DNA of 36,454 nt from Armatimonadota bacterium (GCA_021324165.1 JAJPJR010000032.1:1-36454), one strand, 5' to 3'. Counted from the first letter of the stretch, positions 25,248 through 32,810 are shown. The notes: a model not told the origin generated them from the sequence alone. Numbers and translations are program-made.

Positions 25248-25337
25248 AGCAGATTCAACGGGAGCCAAATCCGGGCGGCGTTGGATTCGTCTCCCGCTGG
25301 ATGGATGATTCCACGCGAAACGTTCGACCGCGGCAGG

Positions 25338-25343
25338 TACTCT
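25338..25343 (+). promoter_or_regulatory. Putative -10 box (TACTCT) of galK
   Basis: TACTCT ends 6 nt before the GTG at 25350, the spacing seen at other leaderless-looking genes here; this supports the GTG over the upstream ATG. Confidence 0.3.
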
Positions 25344-25349
25344 AACCGG

Positions 25350-26486
25350 GTGTTTTCGGGTTCGCTCAGCGCTCTTTGGAAGCAAAACTGCTCAGGAGAA
25401 TTCGAATGCGAATCGTCGGCTCCGGGCCGCATCAACCTCATCGGCGAACATACCGACTACAACCAAGGCTTTGTATTTCCAGCCGCCATTTCGCGCCGCA
25501 CACGCGGGCTGTTTCGCATTTCAACTCGAATGAATCTGTATTCAAATCCGATAGGGCCCGCCGCAAACCTTCAGAACTTTGACAACATTCCAACGCGCGG
25601 CTGGACGCGTTACGTGGCGGCATGCGCGCACGCGATTCGCGACGAACTTAACGCGTTTCCTCCGCTTTTGGAAGGAGTGCTCGATTCCGATCTTCCTTCG
25701 GGAAGCGGTCTGAGCAGCAGCGCCGCTTTAGAAATCTGCCTCATTTCGGCATGGAACGCATTGTGCAAGTTCAACCTGACTCCCGAAAAAATCGCAGAAA
25801 TCGCTTGGATTGCCGAAACGCGCTACGTGGGCGTGAACTGCGGCAAAATGGATCAGTTGGCCGTTGCCTGCGGCAAAAGGGCTCATGCGATGTTCATTGA
25901 CACGCGCAGCCTTCAGTTCGAACACGTTCCAATTCCAGCAGGTATTGCACTTGTGGTGCTCGATACGTGCAAATCGAGGGCGCTCGCCGCATCGGCCTAC
26001 AACGAGCGGGTTGCCCAATGCCGATCGGCCGCCGAAACGTTGGGAAAAACCTCGCTGCGCGATGCAACTTTGCACGAGCTTGAATCCGCGCGCAAGCGCG
26101 GCATGGATGAAACGGTTTACAAACGGGCACGCCATGTGATTACAGAGAATGAGCGCGTTTTGCAGTTTCGCGTTGCGCTTCAAGAAGCGGATTTCAAAAA
26201 AATCGGCGAACTTTGCCGCCAATCTCACGAAAGCCTAAGAAACGACTATAACGTGAGTTCGCCGGAACTCGATGCGATGGCCCGCTCAGCATGGAATGCG
26301 CCCGGATGCATCGCTGCGCGTTTGACCGGAGCGGGTTTCGGAGGCTGCTGCGTCGCGCTCGTTCATTCCGACAAGTTCAAGAACTTCGAGCGATCTGTGA
26401 AGGCTTCTTACGGCATGTACGCATTTCCGGTTCCGGCCATCTGGCGTGTGGATGCCGACGACGGCGCAAAGGCGTTTCTCAGGTAA
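25350..26486 (+). CDS. galK: Galactokinase
   Basis: A GHMP kinase that phosphorylates galactose at C1 with ATP. Signature SAPGRINLIGEHTDYNQGFVFP at the N-terminus, P-loop-like LPSGSGLSSSAALE in the middle, CGKMDQLAVACG, and C-terminal RLTGAGFGGCCVALV are all present. From GTG 25350 the protein is 378 aa with 23 residues before APGR, as in E. coli GalK; an in-frame ATG at 25305 would add 15 residues and has no SD. No other Leloir gene (galT, galE) is in the window. It is followed by a LuxR-type regulator after a 198-bp gap. Confidence 0.92.
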   Translation: MFSGSLSALWKQNCSGEFECESSAPGRINLIGEHTDYNQGFVFPAAISRRTRGLFRISTRMNLYSNPIGPAANLQNFDNIPTRGWTRYVAACAHAIRDELNAFPPLLEGVLDSDLPSGSGLSSSAALEICLISAWNALCKFNLTPEKIAEIAWIAETRYVGVNCGKMDQLAVACGKRAHAMFIDTRSLQFEHVPIPAGIALVVLDTCKSRALAASAYNERVAQCRSAAETLGKTSLRDATLHELESARKRGMDETVYKRARHVITENERVLQFRVALQEADFKKIGELCRQSHESLRNDYNVSSPELDAMARSAWNAPGCIAARLTGAGFGGCCVALVHSDKFKNFERSVKASYGMYAFPVPAIWRVDADDGAKAFLR

Positions 26487-26684
26487 ATCTACTGCAAAGA
26501 TCGGGTTTCGGTTCGCCGAAAATCCCTTTGGGTTGATCGGCCCGCACGGAAGCGGCGGCCGGCGATCGCCGAACGATTTTTTTGAAAAAACCAACAGAAA
26601 GTGGGCCCGAGTTGTTCGGAATCCGTACTTTCTATGGAACAAGAATCGTAAGCGGCGAGACCTACTGGAGTGTGGGGTGAATCT

Positions 26685-26957
26685 ATGGCAATGCCTAATG
26701 CGAGACCAAACCAGAGCCATCGGCCTGTGCGCCTAACCAAGCGCGAGGTTGAAGTGCTCAGTTTAATCGCTCAAGGTTTCAGCAGCAAGGAAGCGGCTGA
26801 TAAACTTTTCGTTTCGAAAAGAACCGTTGATTTTCATTTGGGAAACATCTATGAGAAGCTCGAAGTGAGCAATCGCGTGCAGGCGTTTCGTGCGGCGACG
26901 CGGCTCGGCTTGATTCCCTTCGAACCAACGTTCAATCATCACGGCGGCGAATCTTAG
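26685..26957 (+). CDS. LuxR-type HTH regulator, DNA-binding domain only
   Basis: A 90-aa protein consisting of a short polar N-terminus and one LuxR/FixJ HTH domain: LTKREVEVLSLIAQGFSSKEAADKLFVSKRTVDFHLGNIYEKLEVSNRVQAFRAATRLGL, a near-consensus match including the recognition helix TVDFHLGNI. There is no receiver or ligand domain, so it resembles GerE-like stand-alone regulators. ATG 26685 has GGGGTGA 4 nt upstream; an in-frame GTG at 26670 is an alternative. The 198-bp upstream gap holds a weak CGGC-GATC-GCCG hairpin before a T7 run (26556-26584). A good terminator follows the gene. Confidence 0.9.
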   Translation: MAMPNARPNQSHRPVRLTKREVEVLSLIAQGFSSKEAADKLFVSKRTVDFHLGNIYEKLEVSNRVQAFRAATRLGLIPFEPTFNHHGGES

Positions 26958-26978
26958 CGAAGAGACTCTTAGCGATGC

Positions 26979-27024
26979 AACCGGCGCGTACTGTGGGAGG
27001 ATGCGCCGGTTCGTCTCTTTTTTT
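26979..27024 (+). terminator. Rho-independent terminator of the LuxR-type gene
   Basis: AACCGGCGC (26979-26987) pairs with GCGCCGGTT (27003-27011); a T7 run ends at 27024. Outer AGAGAC/GTCTCT pairing may extend the stem. It abuts the end of the convergent gene, so it may act on both. Confidence 0.85.
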
Positions 27025-27027
27025 CAG

Positions 27028-27582
27028 TTAGTAAAAACTCGATCCCGAAGAAACCAGCCCCACCTTGATGGAACCGAGCGCCTTTCGCGCGGCAGCCTTT
27101 CCTTCGGTTGAACTGTCGGAAAAGCCGACACCCACCTGCCAAAGCTGCCGGCCAGCTCCAATGAACAGCGCATCGTATTCGAAATGTTTACCGCTCAAGG
27201 TGTAGTACCCTTCCAGCGACACCGCGGGCTTGTCTTCGCGCCGAACGTCTTTGGTTGTAAACCGAACGTCGCTCACGCCGGCCTGGGACTTGATTCCATC
27301 AATCGCCCCTTGTACGGCCTTTTTCAAGTCCACGGCCACGTTTTCGGCATAAAGCGTGTAGCGGATCAGAAAGTACGCTCCGGGGACCGAAGCCTCATAA
27401 CTCACCTGCTTTTCGATCAGCTTTGCCGCCTCGGCTCGAATTTTCGTTTCCAGCCGCTTGGGCTGAACCGGCAGTTCGAGAGCGATCTGGGCATCGGGAA
27501 GTTCAAGGCTGCGCCACGCGCCCGTTCCTGAACCTTGAACAGGAACGGCAAACACACAAGCGGCGATGACAGAACAGAACAC
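27028..27582 (-). CDS. Exported protein of unknown function
   Basis: A 184-aa protein starting at GTG 27582; an in-frame TAA lies two codons upstream, so no longer start exists. The first 20 residues (CSVIAACVFAVPVQG) are hydrophobic enough for a short signal peptide. The body alternates strands and helices: LELPVQPKRLETKI, YFLIRYTLYAENVAVDLKKAVQGAIDGIKSQ, and the C-terminal YYTLSGKHFEYDALFIGAGRQLWQVGVGFSDSSTEGKAAARKALGSIKV, a pattern like secreted proteins that measure or bind a ligand, ending with a helix used in many 'DUF' proteins. I do not recognise a named family. Confidence 0.7.
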   Translation of the reverse strand: MFCSVIAACVFAVPVQGSGTGAWRSLELPDAQIALELPVQPKRLETKIRAEAAKLIEKQVSYEASVPGAYFLIRYTLYAENVAVDLKKAVQGAIDGIKSQAGVSDVRFTTKDVRREDKPAVSLEGYYTLSGKHFEYDALFIGAGRQLWQVGVGFSDSSTEGKAAARKALGSIKVGLVSSGSSFY

Positions 27583-27630
27583 GGCTTATGTTGTGATGAC
27601 GAACGACACCCGCCGAAGTTTTGCCAGAGG

Positions 27631-27636
27631 TAAGAT
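27631..27636 (+). promoter_or_regulatory. Putative -10 box (TAAGAT), leaderless start
   Basis: TAAGAT ends 7 nt before ATG 27644 of the 55-aa membrane protein, with only TCCCCCC between. Confidence 0.5.
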
Positions 27637-27643
27637 TCCCCCC

Positions 27644-27811
27644 ATGAAGAGGGACTTCCGCCAACTCGTGACCATCGGGCTTGTGGTGCTGGTGATTTTG
27701 GGCGTCATCATGTGGTTTGCGATCCGAGGACCGGAGTCGTATGGCCCCGGGAGCAAACTGGCTCCGCCGCAAAACAAGGGAGCCGCCTCTTCTAAAACCG
27801 AAAAGCAGTAA
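27644..27811 (+). CDS. Small single-span membrane protein
   Basis: A 55-aa protein: basic N-terminus (MKRDFR), one transmembrane helix (LVTIGLVVLVILGVIMWFAI, residues 8-27) and a polar tail rich in Pro, Gly and Lys. The topology is probably N-in. I do not recognise it. The frame is open upstream to 27566, but the -10-like TAAGAT 7 nt before ATG 27644 and the sudden onset of a membrane helix favour this start. It is divergent from the exported unknown protein, with 61 bp between them. Confidence 0.6.
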   Translation: MKRDFRQLVTIGLVVLVILGVIMWFAIRGPESYGPGSKLAPPQNKGAASSKTEKQ

Positions 27812-27861
27812 ACCGGCCCCGGTTCCGCCATCGCCCGGTCCTGTGGACGCAATCCGCGGCT

Positions 27862-28062
27862 TTATTTGACTTCTTTTACGTCGGTTTTGTTATACAGCTC
27901 CTCGTTCACGAACTTCCAAAGGTTCCGACCGTCGTGGGTGCCGATCAACGCGTAGCGCGTCTGGGTTCCCGATTTGGTCTTCTTGGTCATCTTTTTCTTC
28001 GTAATTGCGCTTTCCGAGATTTTCACCTTCTTGCGCGATTTGACATCATAGAACTCAACCAT
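27862..28062 (-). CDS. Small basic protein of unknown function
   Basis: A 66-aa, lysine-rich protein with an excellent SD (GGGAGG, 5 nt before ATG 28062). It begins VEFYDVKSRKKVKISESAI, has a run of KKKMTKKTK, then TRYALIGTHDGRNLWKFVNEELYNK. The order (short beta strand, basic loop, strand, C-terminal helix) suggests a compact nucleic-acid- or ribosome-associated protein, but no family is recognised. A TAAGAT -10-like box on the minus strand lies about 37 nt upstream. The divergent neighbour is the Fur-family gene, and a CAGATTCTATCTG palindrome lies between them. Confidence 0.75.
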   Translation of the reverse strand: MVEFYDVKSRKKVKISESAITKKKMTKKTKSGTQTRYALIGTHDGRNLWKFVNEELYNKTDVKEVK

Positions 28063-28099
28063 TTTTCCTCCCGGCTGCTCATTTTGCCGAACCTGAGGA

Positions 28100-28105
28100 A
28101 TCTTA
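28100..28105 (-). promoter_or_regulatory. Putative -10 box (TAAGAT) of the small basic protein gene
   Basis: Minus-strand TGTAAGAT, giving a leader of about 30 nt that contains the GGGAGG SD. Confidence 0.45.
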
Positions 28106-28121
28106 CAGGTCGGCTTCGAGC

Positions 28122-28134
28122 CAGATTCTATCTG
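28122..28134. promoter_or_regulatory. Palindromic candidate operator CAGATTCTATCTG
   Basis: A perfect 5-bp inverted repeat around TCT, matched at 11 of 13 positions by CAGAATCTATCTC at 28229-28241. It lies between the divergent small basic gene and the Fur-family gene; see the second site. Confidence 0.4.
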
Positions 28135-28228
28135 AGATTCGCCGCGTTTCGGGGCAATTTCACCCCAAAACAGGCGATTTATTTCAGGTTCCAAGACGAA
28201 ATGGACGCCCGAATCGCGTCAAATCCGT

Positions 28229-28241
28229 CAGAATCTATCTC
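28229..28241. promoter_or_regulatory. Second copy of the candidate operator, at the Fur-family start
   Basis: CAGAATCTATCTC ends 5 nt before the Fur-family ATG and contains a CTATCT -10-like hexamer. A regulator bound here would cover the start of its own gene, suggesting autoregulation (inference). Confidence 0.35.
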
Positions 28242-28246
28242 GAGGG

Positions 28247-28717
28247 ATGAACACAGCCAACTGCAACGCCGTGGAACCCAGCCTGGCTTCGGAGTTCGAA
28301 TCCAGAGCGCTCGAACGCCTTAAGGCGGCTGGCCTGCGCGTAACGACCCCGCGAAGGCTCGTTCTGAGAACGTTAGGGGCCACCCGCAAACCGATGGGGG
28401 CGTATGAGATTCGGGATGCCGTCAAGCGCTCGGGCGGCAGGATTGATGTGGTGAGCATTTACCGGATTCTTTCTGCCCTGGCAGCGGCCGGACTGGTGCA
28501 TCACATCGGCAGTGTGGACGGGTATTTGGCCTGCACGGGCCGGCCCGGCGAAGAGTCGAAAACCTTGCATCTGATCTGCTCGAAATGCGGCTGCGTGCAA
28601 GAACTCCCGCCGTCGCAGGCGGCGGGAATCGAAATCGGGGTTACGGCTTCGCGCCAGGGGTTCCTTTCGGAAACCACCCGAATCGAAACGGTGGGCGTTT
28701 GCGAGCACTGCCGGTAG
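28247..28717 (+). CDS. Fur-family metalloregulator (Zur/PerR-like)
   Basis: A 156-aa regulator. The winged helix spans about residues 20-95: LKAAGLRVTTPRRLVLRTLG, AYEIRDAVKRSGGRIDVVSIYRILSALAAAGLVHHIG. The metal half has TLHLICSKCGCVQEL, giving one His and the structural CxxC, and the second CxxC is the C-terminal CEHC. This is the Cys4 structural zinc site of Fur/Zur/PerR. Which metal is sensed cannot be decided; the shortened end after CEHC and the lack of an HHH cluster resemble Zur. The start ATG follows GAGGG with no spacer. It lies 25 bp upstream of pyrH. Confidence 0.9.
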   Translation: MNTANCNAVEPSLASEFESRALERLKAAGLRVTTPRRLVLRTLGATRKPMGAYEIRDAVKRSGGRIDVVSIYRILSALAAAGLVHHIGSVDGYLACTGRPGEESKTLHLICSKCGCVQELPPSQAAGIEIGVTASRQGFLSETTRIETVGVCEHCR

Positions 28718-28719
28718 AG

Positions 28720-28725
28720 TAATCT
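28720..28725 (+). promoter_or_regulatory. Putative -10 box (TAATCT) of pyrH-frr
   Basis: TAATCT directly follows the Fur-family stop; 17 nt separate it from the pyrH ATG, leaving a leader of about 10 nt without an SD. Confidence 0.35.
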
Positions 28726-28742
28726 TTCGGGCGCCCACACCT

Positions 28743-29480
28743 ATGTCTTCCGAAGCCGACAGACCGCGCCTGAACAGAGTGCTGTTGAAGTTGAGCGGCG
28801 AGGCCCTCGCCGGAGAAGAAAAATCGGGCTTGAACGCTCCGATGGTGCGGTTCATTGCCGAACAGATCGCGCGGGTGGCCCGAGAGGGAGTACAGATCGC
28901 GGTGGTGGTGGGCGGCGGAAACTTCATCCGCGGCGACCGATTGAGCAAAGAATCGGGCATTGATCAGGCCGTTGCCGACCAGATGGGCATGCTCGCCACA
29001 CTCATCAATTCGCTGGCTTTGCAAGAGGCGATCGAAAAACAAGGGGTGCTGACGCGCGTGATGAGCGCCGTAACCGTGCAAGCGGTTTGCGAACCTTATG
29101 TCCGCCGGCGCGCTGTTCGACATTTGGAAAAGGGCCGCGTGGTGATCGTGGCTGCCGGCACCGGCAATCCGTTTTTCACAACCGATACGGCCGCCGTTCT
29201 GCGCGCCCTTGAAATCAGCGCCGACGCTTTGGTAAAAGCGACCAAAGTTGACGGCGTTTATGACAAAGACCCGGTGAAATTCGGCGATGCTCTGCGGTAT
29301 TCGAAAGTGACGTATGACGATGCGATTTCGCACAAACTCGGCGTGATGGATCAAACCGCGTTCACCATGTGCGAAGAACACGGCCTGCCGATCATCGTCG
29401 TCAGCGTGTTTGAAGAGGGCTCGATGCTGAAGGCGGTGATGGGCGAGAATATCGGAACTTGGGTTGGAGGTGAAAAGTGA
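28743..29480 (+). CDS. pyrH: UMP kinase
   Basis: A 245-aa hexameric UMP kinase making UDP for nucleotide and cell-wall synthesis. Canonical segments: RVLLKLSGEALAGEEKSGL, IAVVVGGGNFIRGD, QADQMGMLATLINSLALQEAIEK (read as AVADQMGMLATLIN), VIVAAGTGNPFFTTDTAAVLRA, KATKVDGVYDKDP and ILPIIVVSVFEEGSMLKAVMGENIGT. It overlaps frr by 4 bp, a common arrangement in bacteria, and carries the frr SD (GGAGGTGA) in its last codons. Confidence 0.97.
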   Translation: MSSEADRPRLNRVLLKLSGEALAGEEKSGLNAPMVRFIAEQIARVAREGVQIAVVVGGGNFIRGDRLSKESGIDQAVADQMGMLATLINSLALQEAIEKQGVLTRVMSAVTVQAVCEPYVRRRAVRHLEKGRVVIVAAGTGNPFFTTDTAAVLRALEISADALVKATKVDGVYDKDPVKFGDALRYSKVTYDDAISHKLGVMDQTAFTMCEEHGLPIIVVSVFEEGSMLKAVMGENIGTWVGGEK

Positions 29481-30043
29481 CACAACAAGCAGAAAAGTTC
29501 ATTAAAGATGGCGAGCACCGAATGCAGCAAGCCGTAGAAGCCACGCTGCGCGATTTTCAAAGTTACCGAACCGGGCGCGCAAACCCTCAGGTGTTGGCGC
29601 GGGTGCATGTGGATTACTACGGCACCGAAACTCCGCTGACGCAGATTGCGAACATCAGCGTTCCTGAACCCAGACAGCTGCTCATTCAGCCTTATGACAA
29701 AAGTTCGTTTCCTGCCATTGAAAAGGCGATTTTGAAAAGCGATTTGGGAATGGCACCCGTGAACGACGGAACCGGAATCCGTTTGAACTTCCCGCCCATG
29801 ACCGAAGAGCGGCGGAAAGATCTGGTAAAGCAGGTTCACAACCGCGCGGAAGAAGGCTGCGTGGCCGTCCGCAACATCCGCCGCGACGTAATGGAGCATC
29901 TGCGCACGCTGAAAAAGGAAAAAGCGATGGGCGACGATGAAGAAAAACGATATGAAGAGCAGGTGCAAAAACTCACCGACAAATACATCGCCGAAATCCA
30001 CGAGCTGCAAAAGAAAAAAGACGCGGAGTTGATGGAAGTTTAA
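29477..30043 (+). CDS. frr: Ribosome recycling factor
   Basis: A 188-aa RRF, which splits post-termination ribosomes together with EF-G. It starts with GTG in a GTGA overlap with pyrH, preceded by GGAGGTGA. The conserved core is SYRTGRANPQVLARVHVDYYGTETPLTQIANISVPEPRQLLIQPYDKSS, IRLNFPPMTEERRKDLVKQV, and VRNIRRDVMEHL, with the long C-terminal helix DDEEKRYEEQVQKLTDKYIAEIHELQKKKDAELMEV. The length is normal. Confidence 0.97.
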   Translation: MTQQAEKFIKDGEHRMQQAVEATLRDFQSYRTGRANPQVLARVHVDYYGTETPLTQIANISVPEPRQLLIQPYDKSSFPAIEKAILKSDLGMAPVNDGTGIRLNFPPMTEERRKDLVKQVHNRAEEGCVAVRNIRRDVMEHLRTLKKEKAMGDDEEKRYEEQVQKLTDKYIAEIHELQKKKDAELMEV

Positions 30044-30075
30044 CCGTTATCTCGCTGAGAGAATCGCTGGAAGAC

Positions 30076-30128
30076 AACCTTCCATCCGCCCTGCGGGCAC
30101 CTTCCCCCCTTTGAAAAGGGGGGAAGGG
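30076..30128. repeat. Second copy of the hairpin element (right half)
   Basis: ACCTTCC, a GC-rich mini-hairpin (CCGCCCTGCGGGC) and then CCTTCCCCCCTTT/AAAGGGGGGAAGG parallel the segment at 6380-6428. No flanking direct repeats are visible here. Confidence 0.65.
30100..30127. terminator. Bidirectional hairpin between frr and the TIGR03118-like gene
   Basis: CCTTCCCCCCTT pairs with AAGGGGGGAAGG around TGAA. It sits between two convergent genes 57 nt past frr and may terminate both, though there is no long T-run on the plus side. Confidence 0.5.
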
Positions 30129-30146
30129 CTTGATTGACTCCTGTCA

Positions 30147-31220
30147 TCAACGTTTTACGCTATCATCTCGGCCCTGTTCCAAGGCGATTTCGCCGAACAG
30201 CCCGTGCTGTTCGTCGTCCGGCCCGGCCGTGAAGTACAGATCGTCTTCATCGCTCATCACTCCGTTGCCGAAACTCAAACCCCAAAGACCGTCAATCACG
30301 ATCGGCTCATCGTTCTCGTCGGACAGTGTGCCCAAGTAAGCGCCGTTTCCAAAGCGGAACGCATTGATCGTTCCGTCGCCGAAGTTTCCGATCAGCAATG
30401 CGCCGTGAAACTTTCCAAACGCATCGCTGGGCGCCAGCGCGATCCCCCATGGAGAGTTCAGCACGCCGTGCGAAACCAAACGCCGCACCAAAACGCCGTT
30501 CGGCCTGAAAAGATCAACGAAACCGTTTCCAGGCCCGTGAATGTCGTCGCCCGTGTCGGGATCGCGCTTTGCAAACGTCACAACCAAAAAACCCCTCACG
30601 TTTGCGATGCCGAACGGTGAAAAGTCGGACGGCACACGAGGATCGGTAAACGTTCGAACCAAGCGGAATTTGTGGTCGTAAACCTCGACTCGCCGCGCGG
30701 CGAAATTCGTCGCAAACAACGCATCATCTTGTCCCAACTTCGCCATTGCGCACCCTTTATACGAAGCGCCGGATGCCGAATTGTCAATGGCCGTTATCGC
30801 GTTCGTAAAGTCCACGCCGGGACTCCAGCCCGAAATCACGCCGTCTTCGGTAACGAACAGAAACCTCGACGGGCCTTTTTTCGGTCCTTCGCTCACCACA
30901 AATCCGTTTCCGCCATAAAACGCGGTTCCGGTCGGTGCCGAATCAGCGGGAGGAATGCTGACCACAAGCGGGTTGCCGGGTGGCTGAGGCACGCCGTCGC
31001 CGTCATATAACGTCGAGGTTCCTGTTCCGTTGTTTGCAATCCAAAACGGTCCAGTCGGGCTGAGCGAGATTCCCCACGCGTTAACAAGGTTGGGATCAAT
31101 CGTTACAGCGGGAACAGAGCCGTCCGATACCAAATTAGTTACGCTAAATTGTGCGGGCGCAGCGGTCGGCCAAACGCACACCGACGATGCCGCAATCAAC
31201 ATCCATAAAACTTTCTTCAT
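30147..31220 (-). CDS. TIGR03118-family secreted beta-propeller protein
   Basis: A 357-aa exported protein with signal peptide MKKVLWMLIAASSVCVWPTAAPA and an AGGAG SD 7 nt before the ATG. FSVTNLVSDGSVPAVTIDPNLVNAWGISLSPTGPFWIANNGTGTSTLYDGDG is the near-consensus start of TIGR03118 (uncharacterised, NHL/propeller-like, often PEP-CTERM-linked). Later blades read GYKGCAMAKLG-type, LFATNFAARRVEVYDHKF, PFGIANVRGFLVVTFAKRD and LLIGNFGDGTINAF. There is no PEP-CTERM or other sorting tail: it ends in GRDDSVKR. Function is unknown. Confidence 0.9.
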   Translation of the reverse strand: MKKVLWMLIAASSVCVWPTAAPAQFSVTNLVSDGSVPAVTIDPNLVNAWGISLSPTGPFWIANNGTGTSTLYDGDGVPQPPGNPLVVSIPPADSAPTGTAFYGGNGFVVSEGPKKGPSRFLFVTEDGVISGWSPGVDFTNAITAIDNSASGASYKGCAMAKLGQDDALFATNFAARRVEVYDHKFRLVRTFTDPRVPSDFSPFGIANVRGFLVVTFAKRDPDTGDDIHGPGNGFVDLFRPNGVLVRRLVSHGVLNSPWGIALAPSDAFGKFHGALLIGNFGDGTINAFRFGNGAYLGTLSDENDEPIVIDGLWGLSFGNGVMSDEDDLYFTAGPDDEQHGLFGEIALEQGRDDSVKR

Positions 31221-31316
31221 ACCGTTCTCCTGAGCAGTGATTCGCGCATGTCCGAGGTTCTATTACGGGCTTGCGCTGACGGCGTTCGAAGAATCTTTCC
31301 GAAGGCGGAAGAACGG

Positions 31317-32375
31317 TCAGATTGCGGAGGTTTGCTGCGCCATCGCCTGTTTGCTGGTCTCCATCGCAAGGCGTCCGGCAATCGAGCGAAAACAGTCGGC
31401 GGCAGATGACTCCGGCGACGCGATTACACAAGGCACCCCCGCATCGCCCGATGCGCTCACCGAAGCGTCCAACGGAATCGAGCCCAAAAACGGCACATCG
31501 AACTGTGCGGCCAACTGTTCGCCGCTTTTTCCTGCGAAAACTTTGGTTTCGGCGCCGCAGGATGGACACACAAAACCCGCCATGTTCTCGATCACGCCGA
31601 TGATCGGCGCCTTCAGCCGTTCGAAAAGCTTCACCGATTTGCCCGCTATGTTTGCCGCCACATCGTGCGGAGTGGCCACGATCACCACTCCGGTGAGCGG
31701 AACCAACTGCGCTAAGGACATCGGCGCGTCTCCTGTACCCGGCGGAAGGTCCACAATCAAATAATCCAGATCGCCCCAATCCACGTCTTCCAACAGCTGC
31801 TTCACGGTTCCTGCGACCATCGGCCCGCGCCACAGCACCGCTTGGCCTTCTTCCAACAGATGTCCCAACGACATCGTTTTCAACCGGTACTTTTCAATCG
31901 GGATGATTTTCTGATTCTGAGTCATCGGTCTTTCGTGCGCCGCGCCGAGCATCATCGGAACGCTTGGGCCGTAAACATCCGCATCCAGCAGCCCGACTTC
32001 GGCGCCGCTTTGCGCAAGCGCCACCGCAAGGTTCACGCTCACGGTGCTTTTTCCAACCCCGCCTTTGCCCGAAGCGACCGCCACAACGTTTTTCACCCCA
32101 GGCAGCAGAGGCGAGTCGTGCATCGAGTCGCGCACCCTTGCCGAAAGCAGAATCTCGACGTGCGACACGCCGTCGAGTGCGGACACAGCCTCCTCGGCCT
32201 GCGACTTGAGGTGATCTTTCACCGGGCAAGCCGGGGTTGTGAGTTCCAGCCGGAACGAAACCCGCCCGCCCTGAACGCTCAAATCCTGCACAAATCCAAG
32301 AGAAACGATGTCTCGAAGGAGATCGGGGTCGCGCACCTGTCGCAACGCGTCCAAAACGGCGGCTTCAGTGGGCAT
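31317..32375 (-). CDS. mrp: Mrp/ApbC-family iron-sulfur cluster carrier ATPase
   Basis: From ATG 32375 it is 352 aa: an N-terminal MIP18/DUF59 domain (residues 1-85, with LRDIVSLGFVQDL and TPACPVKDHL), then the deviant Walker A P-loop SGKGGVGKST (102-111), DADVYGPSVP, a Walker A' / switch DLPPGTGDAP, and the cluster-binding C270-P-S-C273 in GFVCPSCGAE. These proteins carry Fe-S clusters to apo-targets. Longer open frame to 32579 has no support; a minus-strand TAAACT box lies 10 nt before this ATG and there is no SD. It is 97 bp upstream of the TIGR03118-like gene. Confidence 0.93.
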   Translation of the reverse strand: MPTEAAVLDALRQVRDPDLLRDIVSLGFVQDLSVQGGRVSFRLELTTPACPVKDHLKSQAEEAVSALDGVSHVEILLSARVRDSMHDSPLLPGVKNVVAVASGKGGVGKSTVSVNLAVALAQSGAEVGLLDADVYGPSVPMMLGAAHERPMTQNQKIIPIEKYRLKTMSLGHLLEEGQAVLWRGPMVAGTVKQLLEDVDWGDLDYLIVDLPPGTGDAPMSLAQLVPLTGVVIVATPHDVAANIAGKSVKLFERLKAPIIGVIENMAGFVCPSCGAETKVFAGKSGEQLAAQFDVPFLGSIPLDASVSASGDAGVPCVIASPESSAADCFRSIAGRLAMETSKQAMAQQTSAI

Positions 32376-32385
32376 GGGAATCGTA

Positions 32386-32391
32386 AGTTTA
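32386..32391 (-). promoter_or_regulatory. Putative -10 box (TAAACT), leaderless start of mrp
   Basis: Minus-strand TAAACT ends 10 nt before the mrp ATG at 32375; no SD is present. Confidence 0.45.
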
Positions 32392-32517
32392 CTTTGAATC
32401 CCGTCCCAACTTCTTCTGCCGTTCGGCCTGGCTGCCTGCTGAAAGATTGGGCGCTTCGGCATCACGAATCGTTTCCGAAACCCCCATCGTCCCTCCCCAT
32501 AGACACGGAGGTGCACG

Positions 32518-32808
32518 ATGGCGAGGATCGCCGACGACTTGTGGAAATACAATCTTGCCAAGATCACGGTTGTAGACACCAGCGACGACTACAAGTTGAT
32601 GCTCGACCCGCTTCCTTGTTCGATGTATCCCGTGCTGAAAGAGGTGTGGGTGCCGCGATACCTGCTGCCAACCGGACTGTTGCATCAGGAGCTTGTTTCG
32701 GGTTATCACTACGATTGGCACGAGGTGCCGGTCTTTGGCGATGAGATCGAGCACTGGTATGTGGGCGTTGTGGATGATGCGGCGTTGAACATCACCACGC
32801 CGATCTAA
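32518..32808 (+). CDS. Hypothetical 96-aa protein
   Basis: A 96-aa soluble protein with a clear SD (GGAGG, 6 nt before ATG). It contains LWKYNLAKITVVDTSDDYKLMLDPLPCSMYPVLKEVWVPRYLLPTGLL and ends HWYVGVVDDAALNITTPI; it is rich in Trp, Tyr and His and has one Cys. No family is recognised. It stands alone between the divergent mrp and convergent hslV genes. The short length with good SD and non-random composition argue for a real gene. Confidence 0.72.
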   Translation: MARIADDLWKYNLAKITVVDTSDDYKLMLDPLPCSMYPVLKEVWVPRYLLPTGLLHQELVSGYHYDWHEVPVFGDEIEHWYVGVVDDAALNITTPI

Positions 32809-32810
32809 TA

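Noticed and set aside
26556-26584. Terminator after galK
   Set aside because: There is a T7 run, but the stem is only CGGC-GATC-GCCG and an 'AACGA' separates it from the T-run; too weak to call.
32376-32579. Longer start for mrp
   Set aside because: It is low-quality sequence antisense to the start of the 96-aa gene; the DUF59 domain begins at 32375.
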